DNA of 64,000 bases from Pseudomonas monteilii NBRC 103158 = DSM 14164 (GTDB lineage Bacteria > Pseudomonadota > Gammaproteobacteria > Pseudomonadales > Pseudomonadaceae). The position numbers and the translations under genes were made by a program. The notes under the pieces were generated by a model. The model did no database searches and had not been told where the DNA came from. It saw only the letters and a list, made by a program, of their open reading frames with translations. The stretch covers positions 186,001-250,000 of the forward strand of contig NZ_BBIS01000009.1 of the NCBI RefSeq assembly GCF_000730605.1, written 5' to 3'. Positions 27,005 through 34,941 of this stretch are shown here, one piece after another. The first letter of the stretch is position 1, and each line of letters starts with the position of its first letter.

Positions 27005-27305
27005 AAAGCCCCCATTACCCATTCGTAGGTGATTTTCACAGTTGGCGCTATCACGGTGTAGCGCACTACCAAGGCTGCTACAGCAGCATCGCAACAGGGG
27101 CTTTCTCACGCTGCCTTTTGGACAGTTTCCCTCTCCACGGACGGCCTGCGTTACCGCGCAGGCCGTCTGGAACACCCTTGCCACCGCTCCCGATCGGGGA
27201 GACGGCTTCATCATGCACAAGGGCGATGAACGGCGTCAACCATTTTGTAGTGAATATTTTTTGGCACTACATTTCTGTCGTTTTGTTCGACAATCGCTGC
27301 TCGTA
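27005..27305. other. 300-nt non-coding interval with two inverted repeats
   Basis: Between the ampC 3' end and the 110-aa gene (both minus). It contains a perfect 11-bp hairpin (27140-27150 with 27157-27167, loop TTACCG) and a 7-bp repeat TGTAGTG...CACTACA (27246-27271) around an AT-rich loop. These could be an ampC terminator, an operator or a structured leader. No credible ORF is seen. Confidence 0.55.
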
Positions 27306-28448
27306 CTACAGGCCGGACAGTATCTCGAAGGCGGCGCGCACCCGCGCTTCGTTCGGGTAGTTTCGGTTGGCCAGCAACACGATAGCCAGCTGTTCGGAAG
27401 GCACGAACGCGGCGTAGGCACCAAAACCGTTGGTTGAACCGGTTTTGTTGTACCAGGCAGCCGGCTGGGCGGGCAGGGCCGGTTGCAAGCGTGTGGTTGC
27501 CTGGGGTTCACGGATCAGCCGCGGGCTGTTGCCATCGACCAGCGTGGCCAGGGTTGCCGGGTAGGGGTAGCGTTCCCAGCCCAGGCCCTGCGTCATGGCG
27601 CCGACCTGGAAGTAGCCTTGCTGGGTGATGTCGATGGCTTTCACCAGTGTCGCTGGCAAGCCTTCAGGCTGCATATGCAGGCGCACGTAACGTAGCAAGT
27701 CGCTGGCACTGCTCTTGATGCCGTAGGCTTCGTCGGCGTACGGGCCGGGGCGGACGCGCACCGGTTTTTCGGCGGCATCGTACCCTTGGGCATAAAGGCC
27801 CTGGGCGCTGGCCGGGATGTGCAGGTAGGTGTTCTCAAGGCCCATTTTCGGCAGCAGGCCTTCGGTCATCAGTGTGGCAAATGGCTGGTGCTGCGCGCGG
27901 GCGGCAAGGTCACCAAACAAGCCAAGGCTAGGATTGGAATAGCAGCGTTGCGTACCGGGCTTGGCGTGGGGCTGCCAGTGTTGGAAGAAATCGACGACCT
28001 GCTGCGGGGTTTGCACCGCATCCGGGAACTGCAAGGGCAGGCAGTCGGCACTGTAGGCGCCCAGTTCCAGCACCGTGGCGTCGCCGATGGGCGTGCCGGC
28101 CAGCGCCGGGTGGTAGCGCTTGGCCGGCGCTGTGAGGTCCAGCTGGCCCTCGGCACTGGCCAGTGCAGCCAGGGTGGCGGTGTAGGTCTTGCTCAGCGAA
28201 CCGATCTCGAACAGCGTGTCACGGCTCACCGGCACGTTGTCGGCCTTGCTGGCCACGCCGTAGCTGAAGTAGTGCGCGTGGTCGCGGGCGTAGATGGCCA
28301 CGGCCATGCCGCTGATGCCTTGCGCCTGCATCAGTGGGCGGATGATACGGTCTACCTTGGCTTGCAGCTGGTCATCGGCCTGGGCGTTGGCATGGCCCAA
28401 CGTGAGGGTAATGGCGGCCGCAAGCGCGGCCAGGCGGGAGAGGGGCAT
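27306..28448 (-). CDS. ampC: Class C beta-lactamase (AmpC)
   Basis: A 380-residue periplasmic serine beta-lactamase. Signal peptide about 1-23. The three class C motifs are intact: Ser84-Leu-Ser-Lys87, Tyr170-Ser-Asn172 and Lys335-Thr-Gly337. Length is typical. No divergent ampR-type LysR gene sits next to it; the neighbours are a BASS transporter and a small gene, so induction by a local AmpR is not evident from this window. It hydrolyses cephalosporins and penicillins after acylation of Ser84. Confidence 0.95.
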   Translation of the reverse strand: MPLSRLAALAAAITLTLGHANAQADDQLQAKVDRIIRPLMQAQGISGMAVAIYARDHAHYFSYGVASKADNVPVSRDTLFEIGSLSKTYTATLAALASAEGQLDLTAPAKRYHPALAGTPIGDATVLELGAYSADCLPLQFPDAVQTPQQVVDFFQHWQPHAKPGTQRCYSNPSLGLFGDLAARAQHQPFATLMTEGLLPKMGLENTYLHIPASAQGLYAQGYDAAEKPVRVRPGPYADEAYGIKSSASDLLRYVRLHMQPEGLPATLVKAIDITQQGYFQVGAMTQGLGWERYPYPATLATLVDGNSPRLIREPQATTRLQPALPAQPAAWYNKTGSTNGFGAYAAFVPSEQLAIVLLANRNYPNEARVRAAFEILSGL

Positions 28449-28567
28449 GGTGGGATCCTTTTGTGGCGTGTGTCCGTTGAGCGATACCGGTGGGGGTTCC
28501 GGCGTTAGCGGCGAAAAGCCGCAGACCTTATCGTTTGCCCTTGCACAATGACAAGATGGACACAGTG

Positions 28568-29560
28568 ATGAAGTATTTGCGCATGTTATTCGACAATTTC
28601 ACCCTGGCCTTGCTCGGGGTGGTGCTGATTGCCACCGTGTTGCCTTGCTCGGGCGATGGCGCAGTGTATTTCGGTTGGCTGACCAACCTGGCCATCGGCC
28701 TGCTGTTCTTCCTGCACGGCGCCAAGCTGTCGCGTGAGGCGATCATTGCCGGTGCCGGGCACTGGCGCCTGCACCTGCTGGTGTTCTCCTGCACGTTCGT
28801 GCTGTTCCCGCTGCTGGGCCTGGCCTTCAAGCCGCTGTTCGTGCCGCTGGTGGGCAATGAACTGTACCTGGGCGTGCTCTACCTGTGTGCCTTGCCGGCT
28901 ACCGTGCAGTCGGCCATCGCGTTCACTTCGCTGGCCCGTGGCAATGTGCCGGCGGCCATTTGCAGTGCTGCCGCGTCCAGCCTGCTGGGCATCTTCCTTA
29001 CCCCGTTGCTGGTGATGATGCTGCTGGGCGCCAGTGGCGACACCGGCTCTGGCCTGGATGCCGTGCTGAAGATCACCCTTCAACTGCTGGTGCCGTTCGT
29101 GGCGGGGCAGATTGCGCGGCGCTGGATCGGCGCCTGGGTCAAGCGCAATGCCCGTTGGCTCAAGGTGGTGGACCAGGGCTCGATCCTGCTGGTGGTGTAC
29201 ACCGCCTTCAGCGAGGCAGTCGTCACCGGGCTGTGGCACACGGTATCGCCGCAGCACCTGGCCGGGTTGTTCGCCGTGTGCGGGATTTTGCTGGCGGTGG
29301 TGCTGTTTGGCACTCGCCTGCTGGGCAAGATGCTGGGCTTTGACCTGGAAGACCGTATCACCATCCTGTTCGCCGGCTCCAAGAAGAGCCTGGCGACCGG
29401 CGTACCGATGGCCCAGGTGTTGTTCGTGGGCAGCGGCATTGGCGCGATGATCTTGCCGCTGATGCTGTTCCATCAGATCCAGTTGATGGTCTGCGCGGTG
29501 CTGGCGCAGCGTTATGCCAGCCGAGAGCAGGTGGCAGAAGAGGCATCGGCGGCGTCCTGA
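28568..29560 (+). CDS. Bile acid:sodium symporter (BASS/YfeH)-family transporter
   Basis: A 330-residue protein with about ten membrane segments, of the BASS/YfeH group. Recognisable parts: FGWLTNLAIGLLFFLHGAKLSREA, YLCALPATVQSAIAFTSLARGN (the crossover helix with ATVQS) and FAGSKKSLATGVPMAQVLF. Bacterial members move organic anions with sodium; substrate unknown. The start is uncertain: ATG 28568 gives MKYLRMLFDN, ATG 28556 adds four residues, and neither has a strong ribosome-binding site. Confidence 0.85.
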   Translation: MKYLRMLFDNFTLALLGVVLIATVLPCSGDGAVYFGWLTNLAIGLLFFLHGAKLSREAIIAGAGHWRLHLLVFSCTFVLFPLLGLAFKPLFVPLVGNELYLGVLYLCALPATVQSAIAFTSLARGNVPAAICSAAASSLLGIFLTPLLVMMLLGASGDTGSGLDAVLKITLQLLVPFVAGQIARRWIGAWVKRNARWLKVVDQGSILLVVYTAFSEAVVTGLWHTVSPQHLAGLFAVCGILLAVVLFGTRLLGKMLGFDLEDRITILFAGSKKSLATGVPMAQVLFVGSGIGAMILPLMLFHQIQLMVCAVLAQRYASREQVAEEASAAS

Positions 29561-29607
29561 AAAACCAAGCGCAGCGGGCGCGCCCACAGCGTCGCGTACC
29601 GCTGCAG

Positions 29608-30201
29608 CTATCTGGCCTGGCCCGAGCCGTGTTCGCGCAATGCCTTGCCCACCTCTGCCTCGATCTTGTAGGCCGGTCCCTCCAGGTCGTCGTAGTTGCG
29701 CGTATAGCGCCGGGCGAATTCCTCTACCCCCAGTTCCTGATATTGCTGCACATGCTTGAGCTCATGCGCCCACAGGGCAACGTTGTTTTCGGCATCGTCG
29801 GCCCGGCGGAAGATGATCGTGTCGATCAGCGTCACAGCGTTCACATCAGGATTTTGCAACAATGCATTGGCCGCGCTCATCTGCTGTTCGTCACCCACCC
29901 GGAAGCGCGCTGCGTCAAGCACGGCAAAGTCGTACCAGGGTTCGAGTTGCGCCCTGATATGCAGCGGGATCGGCTCGACGCCGTTGGCGGTGGCCTCATC
30001 CCTGGCCTGGCGCAAGGCGAACGTCAGGCTGGAAGACGCCATGACCTCCACATCCTTGAGAATCTGGCCGGCCTGACCAGGGTCTATCGGCGCACAAAAA
30101 CACCCCATCAGGCACACTTGGTATTGCCCGGGTGGGCACGCTTGATCGGCAAGCGCGGGCAGCGCCAGCGTGAGGCCCAGTAGCAGGCTAATCCGCTTCA
30201 T
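29608..30201 (-). CDS. Exported DUF4157-like putative metallopeptidase
   Basis: A 197-residue exported protein. The signal peptide ends near ALA (about residue 18), followed by a short Cys-rich stretch (QACPPGQYQVCLMGCFC). Near residue 145 it has WAHELKHVQQYQELGVEEFARRY, an HExxH-like site (HELKH) with a downstream Glu-rich helix, as in DUF4157 proteins linked to extracellular contractile systems. No such system is in the window. The gene overlaps the TetR 3' end by 14 nt, so it is probably cotranscribed with the regulator. Activity is inferred from the motif only. Confidence 0.7.
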   Translation of the reverse strand: MKRISLLLGLTLALPALADQACPPGQYQVCLMGCFCAPIDPGQAGQILKDVEVMASSSLTFALRQARDEATANGVEPIPLHIRAQLEPWYDFAVLDAARFRVGDEQQMSAANALLQNPDVNAVTLIDTIIFRRADDAENNVALWAHELKHVQQYQELGVEEFARRYTRNYDDLEGPAYKIEAEVGKALREHGSGQAR

Positions 30202-30757
30202 GCAGGGCCTTTTCGACAAACTGGCGGCTTGCGTCCAGCACCTGCGACTGCACACGCTCAGTGGCCAGCATACGCCCGACCATCAACGCACCGACGCATT
30301 GGCTGATGAGCACCCAGGCCAGTTGATCATCCTCCAGTGTTGCACTCCAGGCCTGATGCAGGCTGACCAGCCAGTGCTCGGCCTCTTCGCGCACGGGGGC
30401 GGCGGCCCGGGCGATTTCCACACCTAGCGGCGGCAGCGGGCAGCCACCCTCGGCATTGTGCAGGTGTGCCAGGCTCAGGTACTGCTGCAGGCAACGGCCC
30501 AGCCGCTCGCGGCTTGCCCCCGAACTGGCCAGGCGTGCCAGCGGGCTGTTGCACAGCTCCTGGCGCACCACTTCAGTGAACAGGTCGTCTTTGGACGGGA
30601 AGTGGTTGTAGAAGGCGCCGCCGGTCAAGCCGATCGCTTTCATCAGCCCGGCCACGCCGGTGCTGGAAAAGCCTCCCCGCTTGGCCAGCGCGCCGCTGCT
30701 GGCCAGCAGCCGCTCGCGGGTTTGCTGTTTGTGTTCATTGGAGTAGCGCATTGACAT
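30188..30757 (-). CDS. TetR-family transcriptional regulator
   Basis: A 189-residue TetR repressor with the N-terminal HTH (about residues 8-55: TRERLLASSGALAKRGGFSSTGVAGLMKAIGLTGGAFYNHFPSKDDL). The C-terminal part resembles regulators of reductases and detoxification genes (NemR/AcrR-like). ATG 30757 follows AGAGG. It is divergent from an SDR gene, with a perfect 7-1-7 palindrome between them, a likely shared operator. Confidence 0.9.
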   Translation of the reverse strand: MSMRYSNEHKQQTRERLLASSGALAKRGGFSSTGVAGLMKAIGLTGGAFYNHFPSKDDLFTEVVRQELCNSPLARLASSGASRERLGRCLQQYLSLAHLHNAEGGCPLPPLGVEIARAAAPVREEAEHWLVSLHQAWSATLEDDQLAWVLISQCVGALMVGRMLATERVQSQVLDASRQFVEKALHEAD

Positions 30758-30803
30758 GCCTCTGCTGGCGGGCTTGACGATAACCGCGATCTTAACATAG
30801 CGT

Positions 30804-30818
30804 TCGTTTACTAAACGA
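30804..30818. promoter_or_regulatory. TetR operator palindrome
   Basis: TCGTTTACTAAACGA is a perfect 7-bp inverted repeat around a central C, between tetR and the SDR gene and 10-25 nt from the SDR start codon. TAAACG-type half-sites are typical of the TetR superfamily. Confidence 0.7.
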
Positions 30819-30840
30819 TCATTTACCAATGGAGACAGGC

Positions 30841-31572
30841 ATGGCAGAACAACAAAAAGCAGTGCTGGTGATTGGTGCGGGCGACGCCACCGGGGGTGAG
30901 ATTGCCAAGCGCTTTGCCCGCGAGGGTTATGTCGCTTGCGTGACCCGGCGCCAGGCCGAAAAACTGCAACCGCTGCTGGAGGAAATACACGCTGCCGGCG
31001 GCAAGGCCCATGGGTTTGGTTCTGATGCGCGCAAGGAGGATGAAGTGGCCGCGCTGGTCGAGACTATCGAGCGTGATATTGGCCCTATCGAGGCGTTTGT
31101 CTTCAACATCGGCGCCAATGTTCCCTGCAGCATCCTTGAAGAAACCCCGCGCAAGTACTTCAAGATCTGGGAAATGGCCTGCTTTGCCGGTTTTCTCACG
31201 GCTCAAGCAGTTGCCCGGCGCATGGTCCAACGTGAGCGTGGCACCATTCTGTTCACTGGCGCCACCGCGGGCACGCGTGGTGCAGCCGGGTTCGCCGCTT
31301 TTGCCGGGGCCAAGCATGGCCTGCGTGCCCTGGCCCAGAGCATGGCGCGCGAGCTGGGGCCGCGGAACATCCATGTCGCGCATGTGGTGGTAGACGGGGC
31401 CATCGACACGGCATTCATCCGTGACAGCTTCCCCGAGCGTTACGCCCTCAAGGATCAGGATGGCATTCTTGACCCCGCGCACATTGCCGACAGCTACTGG
31501 TTCTTGCACGCCCAGCCGCGAGATGCCTGGACATTCGAACTGGACCTGCGCCCCTGGATGGAACGTTGGTAA
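30841..31572 (+). CDS. Short-chain dehydrogenase/reductase (SDR)
   Basis: A 243-residue SDR. The cofactor motif is VLVIGAGDATGGEIAKRFA (a variant of TGxxxGIG), and the usual YxxxK is degenerate: the position reads AGFAAFAGAKHGLRALAQSMARELG, with Phe for the catalytic Tyr. A catalytic change or atypical SDR is therefore likely. I chose ATG 30841 because GGAG lies 6 nt upstream; the ATG at 30829 lacks one. An AACAACAAAAA CA-motif at codons 3-6 resembles a Crc/Hfq site. Divergent from TetR and followed by an isomerase-like gene 30 nt later. Confidence 0.85.
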   Translation: MAEQQKAVLVIGAGDATGGEIAKRFAREGYVACVTRRQAEKLQPLLEEIHAAGGKAHGFGSDARKEDEVAALVETIERDIGPIEAFVFNIGANVPCSILEETPRKYFKIWEMACFAGFLTAQAVARRMVQRERGTILFTGATAGTRGAAGFAAFAGAKHGLRALAQSMARELGPRNIHVAHVVVDGAIDTAFIRDSFPERYALKDQDGILDPAHIADSYWFLHAQPRDAWTFELDLRPWMERW

Positions 31573-31602
31573 GCCCCTCTCACCCAGCAAGGACCGAAAC
31601 CC

Positions 31603-32217
31603 ATGCACAACACTGTCGATTTCTATTTTGACCTGGGCAGCCCGGCCAGCTACCTGGCCTGGACGCAACTGCCGGGCCTGTGCGCTCGCCAGGGTGCCAC
31701 ACTGCGCTACCGGCCAATTTTGCTGGGAGGCGTTTTCCAGGCGACTGGCAATGCTTCGCCGGCCATGATCCCGGCCAAGGGCCGCTACATGTTCACCGAC
31801 CTGGCGCGCTTTGCCGCACGTTATGGCGTGCCGTTCGGCATGCCGCCGGGGTTCCCGGTCAATACGCTGAGCTTGATGCGCGGCGTGATCGGCACCCAGT
31901 TGCATTCACCGGAGCGGTTCGAGTCGTTGCTGTCGGCGCTGTTCAATGGGCTGTGGGCGCAGCGGCGTAACCTGGGCGACAGCGCCATTCTGGATGAAGC
32001 ACTGACAGCGGCAGGCTTCGATCCAAAGGCTTTTCACGCACTGACGGCTGACGTTGAAGTGAAGGCGGCGCTCAAGCAGGCGACCGAGGCGTCTGTGGCG
32101 CGTGGGGTATTTGGTGCGCCGACCTGTTTTGTGGGTGAGGCGATGTTCTTTGGGCAGGACCGCCTGGACTTTGTCGAGGAGGCGTTGAGTCAAGGGGCTA
32201 GCAGCTTTTCCAGCTGA
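31603..32217 (+). CDS. DsbA-family 2-hydroxychromene-2-carboxylate isomerase-like protein
   Basis: A 204-residue thioredoxin-fold protein of the DsbA/HCCA isomerase group (NahD-like). Typical sequence: the start TVDFYFDLGSPASYLAW, the GGVFQATGN segment and the end VARGVFGAPTCFVGEAMFFGQDRLDFVEEAL. HCCA isomerases use glutathione in aromatic degradation; other members are GST-kappa-like. It follows the SDR gene by 30 nt, so the two probably act in one TetR-controlled pathway. Its end overlaps the minus-strand DUF7693-like gene by 28 nt. Confidence 0.88.
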   Translation: MHNTVDFYFDLGSPASYLAWTQLPGLCARQGATLRYRPILLGGVFQATGNASPAMIPAKGRYMFTDLARFAARYGVPFGMPPGFPVNTLSLMRGVIGTQLHSPERFESLLSALFNGLWAQRRNLGDSAILDEALTAAGFDPKAFHALTADVEVKAALKQATEASVARGVFGAPTCFVGEAMFFGQDRLDFVEEALSQGASSFSS

Positions 32218-32489
32218 GTGCGCTCCCACAGGCTTAGCAGGTCGACCGGGTTGGTGCCGTAGCGCTGCCAATCTTCGAGCCCGGCTTGCTGGCCGCCCGG
32301 GGCATGGCAGTGGACGCAGTGTGCAAGGCCTTCGGCATCCATGGCCAACGTCAATCGCCAACCCTGAATGCTCACATCGACCAGGCTATCAGCGTGGCGT
32401 GCACACACTTCAAGTGGGTGCACGCCCAAGGCTGCGTTGCGCAGGCATTGATAAATGTCGCGCGTGTTCAGCGAGGCCCGTTGCGTCAA
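32190..32489 (-). CDS. DUF7693-like small protein with TTG start
   Basis: A 99-residue protein resembling a widespread Pseudomonas family (DUF7693): TRDIYQCLRNAALG near the N terminus, VDVSIQGWRLTLAMDAEGLAHCVHC in the middle and LEDWQRYGTNPVDLLSLWERTQLEKLL at the end. The frame opens at a TTG three bases after the XRE-cupin stop codon, giving tight coupling, although the ribosome-binding site is weak. Function unknown; the CxxC-type pair (CVHC) could bind metal. Its 3' end overlaps the isomerase gene on the other strand. Confidence 0.7.
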   Translation of the reverse strand: MTQRASLNTRDIYQCLRNAALGVHPLEVCARHADSLVDVSIQGWRLTLAMDAEGLAHCVHCHAPGGQQAGLEDWQRYGTNPVDLLSLWERTQLEKLLAP

Positions 32490-32491
32490 GG

Positions 32492-33037
32492 TCAGAAATT
32501 CGCCGGGGTGTTGGCGCTGATGATCTCGGCCTCGTCCGGGCCAATGTTCTTGAAACTGTGCGGCAGGGTAGTGGGAATGTAGTAGCCATCGCCCGAGTTG
32601 AGGACGCTGACCTGGCCATCGACCCACAGCTCCACGGTGCCGCGAGTGACCAGGCCACATTCTTCGCCCTCGGCATGCACGATTGGCTCGCCCGAGTCGG
32701 CGCCGGGGGCATACAGTTCGCGCAGCATGCGCATCTGTCGGCCTTCGACACTTGCACCGACCAGCAACATGCGCAGGCCGTTGCGGCCCAAGTCGGGCTG
32801 TTCGCCACCCCGGAACACATAGCGCTCTTCACGCACCGGCTCGTCGAAGCTGAAAAACTCCGCCAGGCTCATGGGAATGCCTTCAAGCAGTTTTTTCAGG
32901 GAGCTGACCGAAGGGCTGACGCGATTCTGCTCGATCTGCGAGATCGTCGAATTGGTCAGCCCGCTGCGACGGGCCAGTTCCCGTTGGGAGAGGTTGTTGC
33001 GTTCACGCACCAGTTTGAGTCGCGTCCCCGTGTCCAT
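32492..33037 (-). CDS. XRE-family regulator with C-terminal cupin domain
   Basis: A 181-residue regulator with an N-terminal helix-turn-helix (about residues 6-60, LSQRELARRSGLTNSTISQIEQNRVSPSVSSL) and a cupin domain from about 105 (EECGLVTRGTVELWVDGQ, PTTLPHSFKNIG). This is the PuuR-type layout, in which the cupin senses a small metabolite. A 19-bp near-palindrome lies 30-48 nt upstream of the start. It is followed 3 nt later by the DUF7693-like gene and preceded by the MFS gene on the same strand. Confidence 0.92.
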   Translation of the reverse strand: MDTGTRLKLVRERNNLSQRELARRSGLTNSTISQIEQNRVSPSVSSLKKLLEGIPMSLAEFFSFDEPVREERYVFRGGEQPDLGRNGLRMLLVGASVEGRQMRMLRELYAPGADSGEPIVHAEGEECGLVTRGTVELWVDGQVSVLNSGDGYYIPTTLPHSFKNIGPDEAEIISANTPANF

Positions 33038-33066
33038 AGCCGCCTTGTAATCAGAGGTGTCAATAA

Positions 33067-33085
33067 TAATGAGCGATGCGCATTA
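33067..33085. promoter_or_regulatory. 19-bp near-palindrome upstream of the XRE-cupin gene
   Basis: TAATGAGCGATGCGCATTA pairs at seven of nine positions around its centre (33076). It lies 30-48 nt upstream of the start codon, in the 81-nt gap after the MFS gene. Likely an autoregulatory operator; it also resembles a degenerate Fur box. Confidence 0.5.
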
Positions 33086-33118
33086 AAACACACTCTGCGC
33101 GCTTGCGCGCTGTGCTTC

Positions 33119-34324
33119 TCAAAGCCGCTGTTCACGCGGCATCGGCCACAACCCGACCAGTAACAACAGCACGGCCACGGCCAGGAATGGCAAGCACGGA
33201 TCGAGCGCATACACCAAGGTACCGGCCAGCGGCCCGATCACGGCGCCCATGCCTTGTGCCGCGCCAATGGAGCCGGCTGTAGCGCCTTGTTCAGACGCCT
33301 GCATGGCATTGGCCGCCAGCGCTGAGAACGACGGGAAGACAAAGCCCATGCCGGCTGCCGCGACGAAGTAGCACGCCCATAGCCAAGGTGCGGTAGCCGC
33401 GAGCGAGCCGCAGGCAAAGCCTATGGCCGAAACCGTGGCGCCTACCCGGATCATCTTCAGCGGCGGCCATTCCAGCTTGCGCAGCAGTATCTGCGACAGC
33501 ATCAGCGCCACGCCTACGGTAGTCAGCGCGATGCCGGCGGCCTGGGCCGCTTCTGCCGGGCCCAGGTGCAGGCGGTCGAGGGCGAAGAAACCGACGACGA
33601 TCTGCGACACGGTGACACTGAGCATGGCGCTGAACGCCACCAGTAAGGGCCGGCGCAGGCGCGGGTCGCCTAACCGCACCGGGCTGGGGGCGTGGCTGTG
33701 GGGCAGGGCCTGCGGCTTGAGGGTGAACAGCAGCACAAGGAAGGCGCTGGCCGGCAGCAGTGACATGATATGGAATGGCAGGCTCAGGCTATGCCGCGCC
33801 AGTAGCGCAGCCAGCGCTGGCCCGACCACCAGACCGACGGCGTTGGCCGCCCCTAGCGAGGCCATGGCGCGCGCGCGCCGCTGCGGCTCGACATGGTCGG
33901 CGATCAGTGCGTTGCAGCCTACCGGAATGGCGGCATAGAAAGCGCCGATACAGCCGCGCGCGACCATCAGGCCGAAGAAGGCCAGGGTCGCCCCTGGCAT
34001 GAAGCGCAATGCACCTTCAACGAACAGGCACAATAGCCAGTACGCCAGTGTGAACCCCGCAGTGCCCAGCAACAGAATGCGCCGGCGGCCCAGCCGGTCT
34101 GAAGCCCGGCCCCAGGGCCGGGCCAGCAGCACCCAAACCACGCCGGCCACCGTTACGGCGGCCCCGGCCTGCCAGGTGGCCATGCCGAGTTGGCGGGCGA
34201 TCGGGCCGATCAGGGCGACGAAGGCCATCATCGACATGGTACAGGCCATGTTGGCCAGCAGCAGTGGACGCAAGTCCAGCGTGCTGGCAGGTAGGAAGGT
34301 TGCAGAATCCTTTGCGACGTTCAT
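33119..34324 (-). CDS. Major facilitator superfamily transporter
   Basis: A 401-residue MFS permease with 12 predicted membrane segments. The loop 2-3 motif is GRASDRLGRRRILLLG. Its start MNVAKDSATFLPASTLDLRPLLLANMACTMSMMAF and the GAQGMGAVIGPLAGTLVYALDP-like segment resemble exporters of the DHA1 group. ATG 34324 follows GGACTG; longer in-frame starts are poor. It lies upstream of the XRE-cupin gene on the same strand (81-nt gap). Substrate unknown. Confidence 0.88.
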   Translation of the reverse strand: MNVAKDSATFLPASTLDLRPLLLANMACTMSMMAFVALIGPIARQLGMATWQAGAAVTVAGVVWVLLARPWGRASDRLGRRRILLLGTAGFTLAYWLLCLFVEGALRFMPGATLAFFGLMVARGCIGAFYAAIPVGCNALIADHVEPQRRARAMASLGAANAVGLVVGPALAALLARHSLSLPFHIMSLLPASAFLVLLFTLKPQALPHSHAPSPVRLGDPRLRRPLLVAFSAMLSVTVSQIVVGFFALDRLHLGPAEAAQAAGIALTTVGVALMLSQILLRKLEWPPLKMIRVGATVSAIGFACGSLAATAPWLWACYFVAAAGMGFVFPSFSALAANAMQASEQGATAGSIGAAQGMGAVIGPLAGTLVYALDPCLPFLAVAVLLLLVGLWPMPREQRL

Positions 34325-34407
34325 GGGCAGTCCAGGGTAGTGCGGCAAGTGAAAGCCGATCTTATTAAGAACGGTTATCGTTTGTCGAACCCCTGGGCTG
34401 CTACCGG

Positions 34408-34941
34408 TCAGTCGCTGCGACGCAGGGGGCCAGGCCACATGCTACGCAACACGCCGTCGCGGCGCACCCACGCGTGCATCAAAGCCGCCGCCACATGCAC
34501 CAGCACCGTGGCGAACAGCAGGTAGCCAGCCCAGCCATGGGCCTGGCGCAGCACGGCATACAACTGCAGGTTGTGCGGGGCGATGGCGGGCAAGCCCAAC
34601 GGGCGAGGGTAGTCGCCGGCCGACAGCATGGCCCAGCCCAGCAACGGCATGGCCAGCATCAGGGCATAGAGCAACAGGTGCGAGGCCCCGGCGGCCCGGC
34701 GCTGCAGTGTCGGTAGCGCCTGCGGCAGCGGCGGGTGAGGCACGGCCAGGCGTACAGCGATGCGCAGCACGACCAGTACCAGCAGGGCCAGGCCGGTGGC
34801 CTTGTGCAGGCTGATCAGCACGGGGTGGCGCGGTGACAGGTCGGCGACCATGCTTACGCCGATGAACAACATGGCCAGGATCAGCACGGCCATCAACCAG
34901 TGCAGCAAACGGGCGAACGGGTGGAAGGCTTCTGGTCTCAT
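34408..34941 (-). CDS. Cytochrome b561 family protein
   Basis: A 177-residue membrane protein with four hydrophobic segments and histidines in helices that ligate two haems: ARLLHWLMAVLIL near residue 12, ISLHKATGLALL near 43, and QAHGWAGYLLF near 134 plus VHVAAALMHAW near 150. It presumably passes electrons from quinol to the upstream catalase-related peroxidase, whose stop codon it overlaps by 4 nt. Together they look like an oxidative-stress operon driven by the ECF sigma factor. Confidence 0.9.
   Translation of the reverse strand: MRPEAFHPFARLLHWLMAVLILAMLFIGVSMVADLSPRHPVLISLHKATGLALLVLVVLRIAVRLAVPHPPLPQALPTLQRRAAGASHLLLYALMLAMPLLGWAMLSAGDYPRPLGLPAIAPHNLQLYAVLRQAHGWAGYLLFATVLVHVAAALMHAWVRRDGVLRSMWPGPLRRSD

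Noticed and set aside
27005..27220. N-terminal extension of the 110-aa gene
   Set aside because: Cys/Arg-rich composition, strong internal hairpin, and a good ribosome-binding site at the downstream ATG.
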